Origin: Hymenobacter sp. 15J16-1T3B
GTDB taxonomy: Bacteria; Bacteroidota; Bacteroidia; Cytophagales; Hymenobacteraceae
Length of the DNA stretch: 64,000 nucleotides
Direction: 5' to 3'
Assembly (NCBI RefSeq): GCF_020711235.1
Contig: NZ_JAJFAV010000017.1
Span: 62,001 to 126,000, forward strand
Shown here: positions 1-8,940 of the stretch, piece after piece
Position numbering within the stretch: position 1 is the first letter of the stretch
How the letters are laid out: the number at the start of each line of letters is the position of its first letter
Made by a program: the position numbers and the translations under genes
Notes under the pieces: model-generated
What the model saw: only the letters and a program-made list of their open reading frames with translations
Databases searched by the model: none
Told to the model about the DNA's origin: nothing

Positions 1-442
1 CTACAAACTCAAACGTGCCCACGACGGTGTAGCGACCCGGCCCCTCGGCCGGGGCCTGGTACATTTGCTTGAGCACGATGACGCCTTCGAAGGGCACAGC
101 AATATTTTTCAGGCAACGGCTTTTGCCTTCCACGCGGTAGACGTTGGGGTTGCCGGCGTCGCGCTGTACCTGCAGCAGGGCAAAGTCGATGCGAAAGCCG
201 CTGCGGCCAAAGAAGCCGCTCTGGGCCCCGACGCGGCCCGGTGCCACCTGCCAGAGCCGGGAGCAGCTGTAGCGCCGCCAGAAGCTCTGCGCGGCAGCCT
301 CTGAAAGGCGGGTGCGGGAGGTGGTGGCCGCGGCGCGGGCGGGCCGGCCACCGCCTGAGGACGGGGCGGGGCGGGCGGCCAGTAGGGCCGTCAGCAGGGC
401 GCAGCTGCCAAGGCCGATCAGGCAGGCGGAGCGGAACATCAT
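1..442 (-). CDS. Secreted protein of unknown function, N-terminal part (cut by window edge)
   Basis: The reading frame begins at ATG 442 (a second ATG follows at 439) and is still open at base 1, so only about 147 N-terminal codons are visible. The start MFRSACLIGLGSCALLTALLAA is a typical Sec signal peptide. It is followed by an Ala/Pro/Gly-rich linker and then a domain containing SFWRRYSCSRLW and, later, FGRSGFRIDF and RVEGKSRCLKNI. I do not recognise the family. Its ATG overlaps the TGA of the DUF2306 gene in an ATGA junction (439-442), so the two are translationally coupled and the protein may act with that membrane protein at the envelope. Confidence 0.7.
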   Translation of the reverse strand, partial: MMFRSACLIGLGSCALLTALLAARPAPSSGGGRPARAAATTSRTRLSEAAAQSFWRRYSCSRLWQVAPGRVGAQSGFFGRSGFRIDFALLQVQRDAGNPNVYRVEGKSRCLKNIAVPFEGVIVLKQMYQAPAEGPGRYTVVGTFEFV

Positions 443-1143
443 ACCAGCTGGGATTTGGCGGTGAGGGGTTGGGCTTGGGCGGCCAGGGCAGTGCGCAGCA
501 GGCGCCGGGTCACGCCGGCCTGAATGAGTACTTCGGCCAGTACGAGGTTGCCGGTCCACGACAGCCAGGTGACGGTCAGGTAGGTTTCGATGGGCTTGGT
601 TTGGAAGAGGTAGAACATGCCGAAGCTTTCCAGGCGCAGGCTCATGGCCGCCAGCGTGACGAGGTAGCTGCGCAGCATCCAGTCGGTGTGCGGCTGCCAC
701 TGCCGCTGCCGGGCCATGCGGTAGGCCTGCCAGGTGCTGAGCCACCACACCACGCACTGCAGCGTGAAGCCGACTTTAGCCACCAGCCCACCGTTGGCAT
801 ACAGGGCCAGAATCAGCCCGGAGGGCGCGGCTAGGGCCAAAATGGAGGCCACGTACACCTTGCCTAGAGTGCGGTGCAATTGCCCGCGCCCGGCCCACAG
901 CCGCGGGAAAAACTGCACCAGTCCGGCCGCCATCACCCACAGGCTGCTGGTGATATGCACGTAGAAGCCCAGCCGGAACAGCCCATCGGCGTTGGTTTCG
1001 GCCGATTTGGTGGTCAGAAAGTCGATGCCGGGCTCAAAGCTCAGGTAGGGCACTACTTTGGTGAGCATCAGGCCCGTAAACAGCAATACGGCGACGCCAG
1101 CGCCACCCTGCAGGACGCGGGAAAGGGGAACGGTAACAGCCAT
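439..1143 (-). CDS. DUF2306 family membrane protein
   Basis: The start ATG 1143 (MAVTVPLSRVLQGG) is preferred over an upstream in-frame codon at 1200, because the extra residues look like translated leader. The protein has about 234 residues and six or more hydrophobic segments. It carries the pattern of the DUF2306 family: a His in an early helix (GFYVHITSSLWVM), HRTLGKVYV near residue 90, and HTDWMLRSYLVTLAAMSLRLE near residue 155. The family is integral membrane and of unknown biochemical role. The stop overlaps the start of the next gene (ATGA), so both are in one transcript. A long hairpin separates it from recQ upstream. Confidence 0.75.
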   Translation of the reverse strand: MAVTVPLSRVLQGGAGVAVLLFTGLMLTKVVPYLSFEPGIDFLTTKSAETNADGLFRLGFYVHITSSLWVMAAGLVQFFPRLWAGRGQLHRTLGKVYVASILALAAPSGLILALYANGGLVAKVGFTLQCVVWWLSTWQAYRMARQRQWQPHTDWMLRSYLVTLAAMSLRLESFGMFYLFQTKPIETYLTVTWLSWTGNLVLAEVLIQAGVTRRLLRTALAAQAQPLTAKSQLV

Positions 1144-1300
1144 GCGGAAGGAGAAAGGGCCTTGCCTAAAGTAGCAATTTGCGGCGACCCGATTGTGCAA
1201 TATGAACGGATATTGCAGCGGCCATTGTATACAGCGCCCGGAATATTTTGGCAGGCTTAAAGCGCGGGGGTGAGCCCGGTCACCGCTAAGACCAGGCGGT

Positions 1301-1360
1301 GCCGAATCCGTTTGCCGGGCCCGCGCCTTTTCAGGGGCGGGCCCGGCAAACGGATTCGGC
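1301..1360. terminator. Perfect 24-bp inverted repeat between recQ and DUF2306 gene
   Basis: Arms 1301-1324 and 1337-1360 are exact reverse complements around a 12-base loop. The element begins 10 bases after the recQ stop. There is no clear T-run on either side, so it is a strong hairpin that may terminate or stabilise the recQ transcript rather than a textbook intrinsic terminator. Confidence 0.6.
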
Positions 1361-1370
1361 GCAAGGTCGT

Positions 1371-3638
1371 CTATTCCACCGGCGGCTGGTTGGGCAACTC
1401 CCCGCGCAGGCGCTTGTCGTAGGTGAGGGCCACGCGCAGCTGGAAGTAGTCGTACTGCTCGCGCAAATGGTCAAACAGATCGCGCAAGCGGAAATCGGGG
1501 CCCAGCTCCTGCACGGCGGTTTTGATGCGGGCGTAGTCGTCCTGGCTGATAAACTCCTCGGTACGCAGCTGGTAGCCCCGTTCGTAGAGGGCCTCTAGGT
1601 GCGACTTGATGGTGCTGACGGCTAGGCCGCGCTGCTCGGCCACTTGCTCCACCGACAGCCCCTGGCGGTGCATTTTCCAGCTGTCAAGGGCCGTGCCGCT
1701 GGGCGCGCCGCCCCCCGCGGGGCGTTTTTTGGCGGCCGGGGCGGGCGTGTCGTCTTCGCCGGGCACGTCTGGCACGTCGTCGGGCGAGGGGGCGCCGGCG
1801 TGCTGGGTGATGAGCTCGATGAACCGCTCCCCGTAGGTTTCAAACTTCTTCATGCCTACGCCCGACACGGCCAGCATGGCCAAGCGCGTGCGCGGCCGCT
1901 CGATGGCCATTTCCTGCAGCGTCGCGTCGGAAAAGACCACGTAAGGCGGCACGCCCTGCTCGTCGGCAATCTGCTTGCGCAGCTGGCGCAGGCGGTCGAA
2001 CAGCTCGTCGGTAACGGAGGGCAGGCGCTGGCCCGCGGCGGCTTTGGCTGCCCGGCCTTTGGGCGCTTTTTCGGCCTTCTGCGGCACCTGGAATTGCTTC
2101 AGGGCCTGCTTCCGCTCCCCTTTCAGCACCTGCCAGCCCAGGTCGGTGAGCTTGAGGGCATAGCCCTGCTCGTAGGCAATGTAGAGCAGGCCATCGTTGA
2201 GCAGTTGGTGCAAGTAGCTCTGCCAGTCGAGAAACGAGAGGTTGGCGCCGGCACCGAAGGTCTTGATCTGGTCGTAGCCGCGCGAAATGACGGCTTGGTT
2301 GCGGCGGCCCAGCAGCACGTCGCAAATCATGGACAGCGGAGCCGCTTCGCGGGTGCGGGCCACGGCCGACAAGGCCTTCTGGGCCAGCTCGGTGCCGTCG
2401 AAGGTCACAGGCGGGTTGCGGCAGATGTCGCAGTTGCCGCAGTCTTTTTCGAGCACTTCGCCGAAGTAGGCCAGCAGGATGCGGCGGCGGCACGAGGCGG
2501 CCTCGGCAAACTGCTGCATGCGCTCCAGCTTGGTGGTGTTGAGCTGGGCCAAGCGCGGGTCGGCGTCCTTGGTAATCATGTCGCGCAGCTGGGCTACGTC
2601 GGCGTAGCTGTAGAATAGCACGGCCTCGGCGGGCGCCCCGTCGCGGCCGGCGCGGCCGATTTCCTGGTAGTAGCCCTCGATGTTCTTGGGCAGGTTGTAG
2701 TGCAGCACCCAGCGCACGTTGCTCTTGTCGATGCCCATGCCGAAGGCCACCGTAGCGCAAATCACCTGCAAATCGTCGCGCAGAAACTGCTCTTGCACGT
2801 CCGAGCGGGCCTTGTCGGTCATGCCCGCGTGGTAAAAGCCGGCGCGGACGCCTTTCTCCTTGAGCTTGCCGGCCAGCGTTTCGCACTGCTTGCGCGAGAG
2901 GCAGTACACGATGCCGGCCTCGTTTTCGTGGCTTTTCAGGAAGCTCACCACCGAGTTGACGCGGTCCTGGCCCGGGCGCACGCTCAGGTTTAGGTTGGGC
3001 CGGTCGAAGGAGGACAGAAACACCTTGGGCTCGTTCAGGCGCAGCTGCTGCTGGATGTCGCGCTGGGTAAGGCGGTCGGCGGTGGCGGTGAGAGCAATGA
3101 TGGGTACCTGCGGAAACTGCTCGCGCAGCACCCGCAGCTGGGTGTATTCCGGGCGAAAGTCGTGGCCCCAGGACGAGATGCAGTGCGCCTCGTCGATGGC
3201 GAACATACTGACTTTCAAGCGGTGTAAAAACGCCAGGAAGCCTTCCGACAAGAGCTTTTCGGGCGAAACGTAAAGCAGCTTGAGCAGGCCCGCGTGGCAG
3301 GCCCGGCCAATGCTGTTCTGCTCGGCCTGCCCGATGCTGGAGTTGATGCAGGCGGCCGAAATGCCGTTGGCTTTCAGCGCTTCCACTTGGTCCTTCATCA
3401 GGGCAATCAGCGGGGAAACGACGACGCACACACCCTCCTGCACCATGGCCGGCACCTGAAAGCACACCGATTTGCCCCCGCCTGTGGGCATGAGCACGAC
3501 GGTATCCTGCCCCGAGAGGATGCTCTGGATAATGTCCTGCTGCATGGGCCGGAACTGGTCGTAGCCGTAATACTGCTTCAGGACGCGCCGGGCGGCATCG
3601 AGCTGGGTGGACGTGCGGGGTTCGGTAGCTGCTAACAT
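1371..3638 (-). CDS. recQ: ATP-dependent DNA helicase RecQ
   Basis: A 3'-5' superfamily 2 helicase acting in recombination and replication-fork repair. The 755 residues show Walker A (PTGGGKS, about 51-57), DEAH box (about 149-152), helicase motif VI (QEIGRAGRDG), the zinc-binding cysteines of the RQC region (CRRR, then CGNCDIC), and an HRDC domain around 530-610. The last ~100 residues (SVEQVAEQRGLAVSTIKSHLEALY) are a helix-turn-helix tail found on many Bacteroidota RecQ proteins. ATG 3638 is chosen because a TATTTTTA box lies five bases upstream. It is a single-gene unit, divergent from the small gene at 3895. Confidence 0.95.
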   Translation of the reverse strand: MLAATEPRTSTQLDAARRVLKQYYGYDQFRPMQQDIIQSILSGQDTVVLMPTGGGKSVCFQVPAMVQEGVCVVVSPLIALMKDQVEALKANGISAACINSSIGQAEQNSIGRACHAGLLKLLYVSPEKLLSEGFLAFLHRLKVSMFAIDEAHCISSWGHDFRPEYTQLRVLREQFPQVPIIALTATADRLTQRDIQQQLRLNEPKVFLSSFDRPNLNLSVRPGQDRVNSVVSFLKSHENEAGIVYCLSRKQCETLAGKLKEKGVRAGFYHAGMTDKARSDVQEQFLRDDLQVICATVAFGMGIDKSNVRWVLHYNLPKNIEGYYQEIGRAGRDGAPAEAVLFYSYADVAQLRDMITKDADPRLAQLNTTKLERMQQFAEAASCRRRILLAYFGEVLEKDCGNCDICRNPPVTFDGTELAQKALSAVARTREAAPLSMICDVLLGRRNQAVISRGYDQIKTFGAGANLSFLDWQSYLHQLLNDGLLYIAYEQGYALKLTDLGWQVLKGERKQALKQFQVPQKAEKAPKGRAAKAAAGQRLPSVTDELFDRLRQLRKQIADEQGVPPYVVFSDATLQEMAIERPRTRLAMLAVSGVGMKKFETYGERFIELITQHAGAPSPDDVPDVPGEDDTPAPAAKKRPAGGGAPSGTALDSWKMHRQGLSVEQVAEQRGLAVSTIKSHLEALYERGYQLRTEEFISQDDYARIKTAVQELGPDFRLRDLFDHLREQYDYFQLRVALTYDKRLRGELPNQPPVE

Positions 3639-3643
3639 CGGTG

Positions 3644-3651
3644 TAAAAATA
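3644..3651 (-). promoter_or_regulatory. Probable -7 box of recQ
   Basis: TATTTTTA fits TAnnTTTG at seven of eight positions. Its end is five bases from the recQ ATG, which would make the mRNA leaderless or nearly so. Confidence 0.4.
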
Positions 3652-3894
3652 CGGCGGTTTGGCGGGAGTTCTAAGCTAAAGAAACTAGAGAAAAGCTAAA
3701 ATGGTGCGCAGGAAACCGCCCCGCCTTCCTAAATAAGCAGGATTTGATTTATAATTATTTATACTATAATTTAGACTAAACAAACACAAAAATTGCATTT
3801 TGCGTGCCTAGGCGGCCAATCCTGCCAACGGGTTGGTGGCAACTGTGTGGGCTGCCCAGAACGGATTCATCTATTCACTTTTCTTGCTTGCATC

Positions 3895-4269
3895 ATGGAC
3901 GAAGAAGACGACTGGCTCGGAATACGGGAATTTCGGGAGGAATTTGAAAACAACAAGGTGGTGCGCCTCTTCCGAGGCCTGGAGGATATGGGCATGCGAA
4001 TGAAGGAACACAAAGAAAAAGCCTTGCGCATCTTACATGCCAGCAAACGGGAAGCCAAGGACAGTTTGGTGGCAGTGGGCGCAGCGGAAGCCGTGCTGTG
4101 GGGAGGATCGGTTTTGGCCGGCGCTTCGGCAGCCGCTACGGCAGTAGTCTTGGCGGAAGTATTGGTGCCGGCAGCAGTGATAGTAGCGCTGTATGAGGGC
4201 ACGAAATCCTGCTATGAATTGGATGCTTCTTCTACGCAGCAAACCCGAATGATAATTGATGAACCTTGA
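3895..4269 (+). CDS. Small acidic/helical protein with hydrophobic C-terminal half, unknown function
   Basis: About 124 residues from ATG 3895 (MDEEDDWLGIREF). An upstream in-frame codon at 3793 would add a Cys-rich stretch that looks non-coding. Residues 1-55 are charged and helical. Residues ~60-105 are Ala/Val-rich and could form two membrane helices (GAAEAVLWGGSVLAGASAAATA, then VVLAEVLVPAAVIVAL). Base composition is lower in GC than the neighbours and the upstream 200 bases are AT-rich, which could reflect acquisition. No family is recognised. It stands alone between recQ (divergent) and the methyltransferase. An 11-bp inverted repeat follows at 4305-4342. Confidence 0.6.
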   Translation: MDEEDDWLGIREFREEFENNKVVRLFRGLEDMGMRMKEHKEKALRILHASKREAKDSLVAVGAAEAVLWGGSVLAGASAAATAVVLAEVLVPAAVIVALYEGTKSCYELDASSTQQTRMIIDEP

Positions 4270-4304
4270 TGCATGCTGGCGTTGACGGGCCAGTACAGGT
4301 TTTC

Positions 4305-4342
4305 GTAGCGGATGCCGGGCAACTTAGCCGAGCATCCGCTAC
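4305..4342 (+). terminator. Inverted repeat after the small gene
   Basis: Arms GTAGCGGATGC (4305-4315) and GCATCCGCTAC (4332-4342) match perfectly over 11 bp with a 16-base loop. The following bases are T/G-rich but lack a proper T-run, so terminator function is only plausible. The remaining stretch to 4503 holds nothing I can support. Confidence 0.4.
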
Positions 4343-4503
4343 TTGCGTTTGGGACTTTGCTTTATCGGGCGCATAGCTTTGCTGCTTTCCTCGCTAGACG
4401 ACGCCCGTCTAAGGCAGCATCCGCTGACTTGACCAGGCTACTCAAAGAATATCTGGTAGCCGCTCGACGCACCGCCCGCAAAGCCAACTATTGACCGCCC
4501 CGC

Positions 4504-5139
4504 ATGGCCTCCCTTCCCGCCACCATTGCCGCCTTCGACGCGCAAGCCGAGGCTTACCAGGCCTATTTCATGGACCTGGACCTCTACGACGACACCTACG
4601 AACGGCTTTGCCAGCTGCTAGAGCCCGTGGGGGCCCGGGTGCTGGAGCTGGGCTGCGGCCCTGGCAACGTGACCCGGGCCCTGCTCCGGCGGCGCCCCGA
4701 TCTGCACCTGGAGGCCACCGATCTGGCCCCGAACATGGTGCGGCTGGCCCAGGCCAACAACCCCACGGCGCACTGCTGCGTGCTCGATTGCCGGGACCTG
4801 AGCACGCTCAAAGGACCTTACCAGGCTGTGGTAGCCGGTTTTTGCCTACCCTACCTCGCCCCCGCCGACGCGACCCAACTACTGCGCGACGCTCACGGCC
4901 TGCTCGCTCCTGGCGGGCTGGTTTACCTAAGCTTTATCGACGACGTACCGGCCCGCTCGGGGTACGAGGCGTCGAGCAACGGGCAGTACCGCACCTTCGT
5001 GCACTACCACCCGGCGGCGACCATTCGGGCCGAATTGGCGGCGGCCGGCTTCGCGGTGTTCGAGGAATTTCGCAAGCCCTACCCGCGGGCCGGCGGGCAG
5101 GTAGATACGCACAGCATCGTGCTGGCACGGAAGCTATAA
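4504..5139 (+). CDS. Class I SAM-dependent methyltransferase
   Basis: A 211-residue Rossmann-fold methyltransferase. Motif I VLELGCGPGN lies at about residues 46-55, followed by the acidic strand LEATDLAPNM, a motif near residue 97 (CRDLST) and the post-motif segment LLAPGGLVYLSFIDD. It resembles the Methyltransf_25/11 small-molecule methyltransferases; the substrate cannot be told from sequence. Start ATG 4504 gives a normal N-terminus (MASLPATIAAFDAQAEAYQ). The gene is followed after 46 bases by a DoxX-like membrane protein on the same strand, probably co-transcribed but with no obvious functional tie. Confidence 0.85.
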   Translation: MASLPATIAAFDAQAEAYQAYFMDLDLYDDTYERLCQLLEPVGARVLELGCGPGNVTRALLRRRPDLHLEATDLAPNMVRLAQANNPTAHCCVLDCRDLSTLKGPYQAVVAGFCLPYLAPADATQLLRDAHGLLAPGGLVYLSFIDDVPARSGYEASSNGQYRTFVHYHPAATIRAELAAAGFAVFEEFRKPYPRAGGQVDTHSIVLARKL

Positions 5140-5185
5140 CTGCCAAGGGCCAGGCGTACGTACTGCGGCCTATACCCCGGTTTGC

Positions 5186-5581
5186 ATGTCAACTCCTGCC
5201 CCAGCTTCTCCACTGTACCGTTTGGGCCTGCTGAGCCTGACGGCGCTGCTCGTCACGGCCGGCACCTTTCATTTTCTGCGGCCCGGGCCTTTCGTGCGCA
5301 TCGTGCCCCCGCTGCTGCCCGCGCCCGAATTTCTGGTTTACCTGAGCGGAGCGGCCGAAATCGTGCTGGGCCTGCTTTTGCTGTCGCAGCGCACGCGCCG
5401 CGCGGCGGCCTGGGGGCTGGTGGCGCTGCTGCTGGCGGTGTTTCCGGCCAACGTGCGCATGGCCCTGCTGCCCGGCGAGGGCCTGGGGGCGCCGCAATGG
5501 CTGCTGTGGGCGCGTCTGCCCCTGCAGCTGCCGCTTATTGCCTGGGCGTGGCGCTACTCCCGCCCGCAGTCCTTTCGCTAA
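5186..5581 (+). CDS. DoxX-like small membrane protein
   Basis: 131 residues with four predicted membrane helices. The order and spacing (a helix ending in AGTFHFLRPGPFVRIVPPLLP, then YLSGAAEIVLGLLLL, then ALLLAVFPANVRMAL) is that of the DoxX/COG4270 group of predicted membrane proteins. Members are linked to redox or thiosulfate metabolism in some organisms, but most are uncharacterised. ATG 5186 follows a TTTG motif by one base. It lies between the methyltransferase and the ferredoxin gene, all on the plus strand. Confidence 0.75.
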   Translation: MSTPAPASPLYRLGLLSLTALLVTAGTFHFLRPGPFVRIVPPLLPAPEFLVYLSGAAEIVLGLLLLSQRTRRAAAWGLVALLLAVFPANVRMALLPGEGLGAPQWLLWARLPLQLPLIAWAWRYSRPQSFR

Positions 5582-6120
<539 letters not shown>

Positions 6121-6150
6121 CCCCACGCAAGGCAGGGCACGCGGTTTTCC

Positions 6151-6158
6151 TATCTTTA
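6151..6158 (+). promoter_or_regulatory. Probable -7 box of the sugar permease gene
   Basis: TATCTTTA lies 30 bases before ATG 6189. It is one base off the Bacteroidota TAnnTTTG consensus. Confidence 0.4.
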
Positions 6159-6188
6159 AAGCCCGGTATTCATTTCCTTCCCGCCTGC

Positions 6189-7595
6189 ATGGCCGTTCCC
6201 ACCACTTCCTCCTCCCCTGCCCCCGTAGCCACCGGCCCCGCCCGCAGCTATGCGCTGCCCATGGCGGCCATGACGTCCCTGTTCTTCCTGTTCGGGGCCG
6301 TCACCAACTTCAACGACGTGCTGATGCCCTACCTCAAGGACGTGTGTCAGCTCACCGATTTGCAGTCCTCGCTGGTGCAGTTCGCCTTTTTCGGGGCCTA
6401 CTTTCTGATGTCGTTGCCGGCGGGCTACGTGCTGCGCCGCCTGGGCTACCAGCGCGGCATCGTGCTGGGGCTGCTGGTGATGGCGGCGGGCGCGCTGCTG
6501 TTCGTACCGGCCGCTAACTCGCGCACTTTCGCCGTGTTCTTGCTCGGGCTGGGCGTGCTCGGCGCGGGCGTGACCCTGCTGCAAGTGGCCGCCAACCCTT
6601 ACGTCTCGGTGCTAGGGCCGGCCAACCGCGCCGCCAGCCGCGTGAGCATCGTGGGCGTGGCCAACAACCTGGGCGGCACGCTCTCCCCGCTGCTGGGCGG
6701 CATGCTGCTCTTCGGCGGCTCGGCCGTGCTGAAAGCCCGCCTGGCCGCGCTGCCCGCCGCCGAGCGCTTGGCTCAGGAAGCCACGCTGGTCAAAGCGCCC
6801 TACCTGGGCCTGGCCGCTTTCCTGGCCGTGCTGGCCGGGGTGTTTTTCATGCTAAAGCTGCCCGAAATCGAAGGCATGCAGGCCGACGATGAAACGGCCG
6901 AGCAGGCCCCGGTCAGCACCCAGGGCCGCAAATCGGCGCTGGATTTTCCGCACCTGCGCCTGGGCGTGGCGGCCATTTTCCTCTACGTGGGCGTGGAAGT
7001 GGGCCTGGGCTCCTTTCTGATTCGCTACGGCGAGGCCCAGGGCATCAGCCAGCTCAGCGACTTCACCCAAGCTCTGGTGCGCGGCCTGAACGTCGCGACC
7101 AACTTCCTGGCCGTGCTCTTCGGGCAGGCGCCGGCCGCCATCGATACCACCGCCGGCTTCACCAAGGCCGTGGGCGCGGTGCTGGTGGCCTCGTACTGGT
7201 TCGGTTCCCTGGTCGGCCGGGTGGTGGGCATCCCGCTGCTCACCCGCCTCAACGACCGGAAAGCCCTGGCGGCCGTGTGCGCCGCCGGCGTGGTGTTCGT
7301 GCTGGCCTCCATTGCGGTGCGCGGCGAGGCGGCCCTGTGGCTGGTGGTGCTCTGCGGGCTGATGAACAGCATCATGTGGCCGGTCATCTTCCCGCTGGCC
7401 ATTAAGGGCCTGGGCTCGTTTACCAAGCAGGGCTCCTCGTACCTGATCATGGCCATTGTGGGCGGGGCCATCGTGCCGCTGCTGATGGGCTGGCTGGCTA
7501 CCTACGCCGGCGGTCTGCGCGTGGCCTTCATCTTGCCGGCGCTCTGCTACGCCTACCTGCTCTACTACGCCTTGAGCGGCTACCGCGTGCGCTAA
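6189..7595 (+). CDS. FucP/GluP-like sugar MFS transporter
   Basis: A 468-residue major facilitator with about 12 membrane helices. The family pattern of L-fucose and glucose/galactose:proton symporters is clear: LFFLFGAVTNFNDVLMPYLK in helix 1, then AFFGAYFLMSLPAGYVLRRLGYQRGI, LQVAANPYVSVLGP, and SRVSIVGVANNLGGTLSPLLG. In the C-terminal half YVGVEVGLGSFLIRY and CGLMNSIMWPVIFPLAIKGLG also fit. It probably imports a hexose or related sugar across the inner membrane; the exact sugar is not inferable. ATG 6189 is chosen over 6105, which would add a leader unlike the family. A hairpin at 7617 separates it from murB. Confidence 0.9.
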   Translation: MAVPTTSSSPAPVATGPARSYALPMAAMTSLFFLFGAVTNFNDVLMPYLKDVCQLTDLQSSLVQFAFFGAYFLMSLPAGYVLRRLGYQRGIVLGLLVMAAGALLFVPAANSRTFAVFLLGLGVLGAGVTLLQVAANPYVSVLGPANRAASRVSIVGVANNLGGTLSPLLGGMLLFGGSAVLKARLAALPAAERLAQEATLVKAPYLGLAAFLAVLAGVFFMLKLPEIEGMQADDETAEQAPVSTQGRKSALDFPHLRLGVAAIFLYVGVEVGLGSFLIRYGEAQGISQLSDFTQALVRGLNVATNFLAVLFGQAPAAIDTTAGFTKAVGAVLVASYWFGSLVGRVVGIPLLTRLNDRKALAAVCAAGVVFVLASIAVRGEAALWLVVLCGLMNSIMWPVIFPLAIKGLGSFTKQGSSYLIMAIVGGAIVPLLMGWLATYAGGLRVAFILPALCYAYLLYYALSGYRVR

Positions 7596-7616
7596 GCCGA
7601 CTTGCGCCTTTGTCAC

Positions 7617-7656
7617 CCGCGCCCGTTGCCCTCTCGGCAGCGGGCGCGGCTGTTTT
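7617..7656 (+). terminator. Terminator-like hairpin between MFS gene and murB
   Basis: A 14-bp GC-rich stem (7617-7630 with 7636-7649, one G-T pair) with a five-base loop, followed by CTGTTTTC. It lies 22 bases after the transporter stop. Confidence 0.65.
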
Positions 7657-7678
7657 CGGGGCTGGCGCGCCCGCTGCC

Positions 7679-7686
7679 TATCTTTG
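7679..7686 (+). promoter_or_regulatory. -7 box of murB
   Basis: TATCTTTG is an exact match to TAnnTTTG and is followed by CCCC and then the ATG at 7691. Transcription would start at or within a few bases of the start codon, so the murB mRNA should be leaderless or nearly so. Confidence 0.6.
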
Positions 7687-7690
7687 CCCC

Positions 7691-8731
7691 ATGTCTACCG
7701 CTTCGCCCGCGCTGCAGCACCACGTGTCGCTGCGCCCCTACAATACTTTCGGCATCGACGCCCATGCCCGCCTGTTTGCCGCCTTCGGATCGGCCGAGGA
7801 GCTGCGCGCCCTGCTACAGCTGCCCGAGGTGCAAACGGCGCCCAAGCTGGTGCTCGGCGGGGGCTCCAACCTGCTCTTTACCCAGGATTTCGACGGGGTA
7901 GTGCTCAAAAACGAAATCCGGGGGCTGGAAACCCTCGACGAGCAGGCCGACGGCACGGTGCTGGTGCGCGCCGGGGCGGGCGAGTCGTGGCACGGCTTGG
8001 TGGAGTACGCGCTGGGCCAGGGCCTCTCGGGCCTCGAAAACCTCTCGCTGATTCCGGGCACGGTGGGCGCGGCCCCGCTGCAAAACATCGGCGCCTACGG
8101 CGTGGAGCTGAAGGACGCCTTCGAGTACCTCGAAGCGGTGGAAATCAGCTCGGGGCAGCTGCGCCGCTTCTCGCGCGAGGAGTGCGGTTTCGGCTACCGC
8201 GAATCGGTGTTTAAGGGCTTGTTGCGCGGGCAGTACATCGTGACGGGCGTGGTGCTGCGCCTGCACCGGCGCCCGCAGGCCAACACCTCGTACGGGGCCA
8301 TCCGCACCACGCTGGAGGAAATGGGCGTGACCGAAGAGCCTACCCCGCAGCAGGTCAGTCAGGCCGTCATCAGCATCCGCCGCAGCAAGCTGCCCGACCC
8401 GGCCCAGATCGGCAACGCGGGCTCATTCTTCAAGAACCCGGAGGTGTCGCAGGCCAAGTTCGACGCACTCAAGGCCCAGTACCCCGAGCTGCCCGGCTAC
8501 CCCGTGCCCGGCGGCGTGAAAGTGCCCGCCGGCTGGCTGATCGAGCAGTGCGGCTGGAAGGGGCACCGCGCCGGCGAGGGCCGCTACGGCGTGCACGACC
8601 GACAGGCCTTGGTGCTGGTCAACCACGGCGGGGCCACCGGCCACGAAGTGCGGGCCCTGGCCGAAGAAATCATTGCCTCGGTGCGCGAGAAGTTCGGCAT
8701 CGAGCTGCACCCGGAAGTCAACATTATTTAA
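7691..8731 (+). CDS. murB: UDP-N-acetylenolpyruvoylglucosamine reductase
   Basis: The FAD-dependent enzyme that reduces UDP-GlcNAc-enolpyruvate to UDP-MurNAc in cytosolic peptidoglycan precursor synthesis. The 346 residues show PYNTFGIDAHA at the N-terminus, the FAD loop LGGGSNLLF (about 55-63), the PIPGTVGA-type signature IPGTVGAAPLQNIGAYG (about 121-137), GYRESVFKG, and the catalytic region GNAGSFFKNP followed by GWLIEQCGWKG. Length and architecture fit the type I (E. coli-like) group. ATG 7691 is set by homology and by the adjacent promoter box. It is monocistronic. Confidence 0.95.
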   Translation: MSTASPALQHHVSLRPYNTFGIDAHARLFAAFGSAEELRALLQLPEVQTAPKLVLGGGSNLLFTQDFDGVVLKNEIRGLETLDEQADGTVLVRAGAGESWHGLVEYALGQGLSGLENLSLIPGTVGAAPLQNIGAYGVELKDAFEYLEAVEISSGQLRRFSREECGFGYRESVFKGLLRGQYIVTGVVLRLHRRPQANTSYGAIRTTLEEMGVTEEPTPQQVSQAVISIRRSKLPDPAQIGNAGSFFKNPEVSQAKFDALKAQYPELPGYPVPGGVKVPAGWLIEQCGWKGHRAGEGRYGVHDRQALVLVNHGGATGHEVRALAEEIIASVREKFGIELHPEVNII

Positions 8732-8940
8732 CCGGGCAAGATTTGGCACGATTTGGGCGTCGGGGCAGCCCGTCCGCGCACCGGCGCGCGGGCTACATAC
8801 TCCAGCAATGGCGGCAAAACAGGACTTAAATATTAAAATTCAGCAATACCTACCCTTCCCATTGCAATAGTCTCAGGAACTAAGCCCAAATTTGTGTAGA
8901 GCTTGCCGCCTTATTACCTATTGCCGCCTCCCCGCCTCCG

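Noticed and set aside
4312-4494. 60-codon frame between the small gene and the methyltransferase
   Set aside because: It begins inside an inverted repeat, has no promoter box or recognisable motif, and its composition is not clearly coding.
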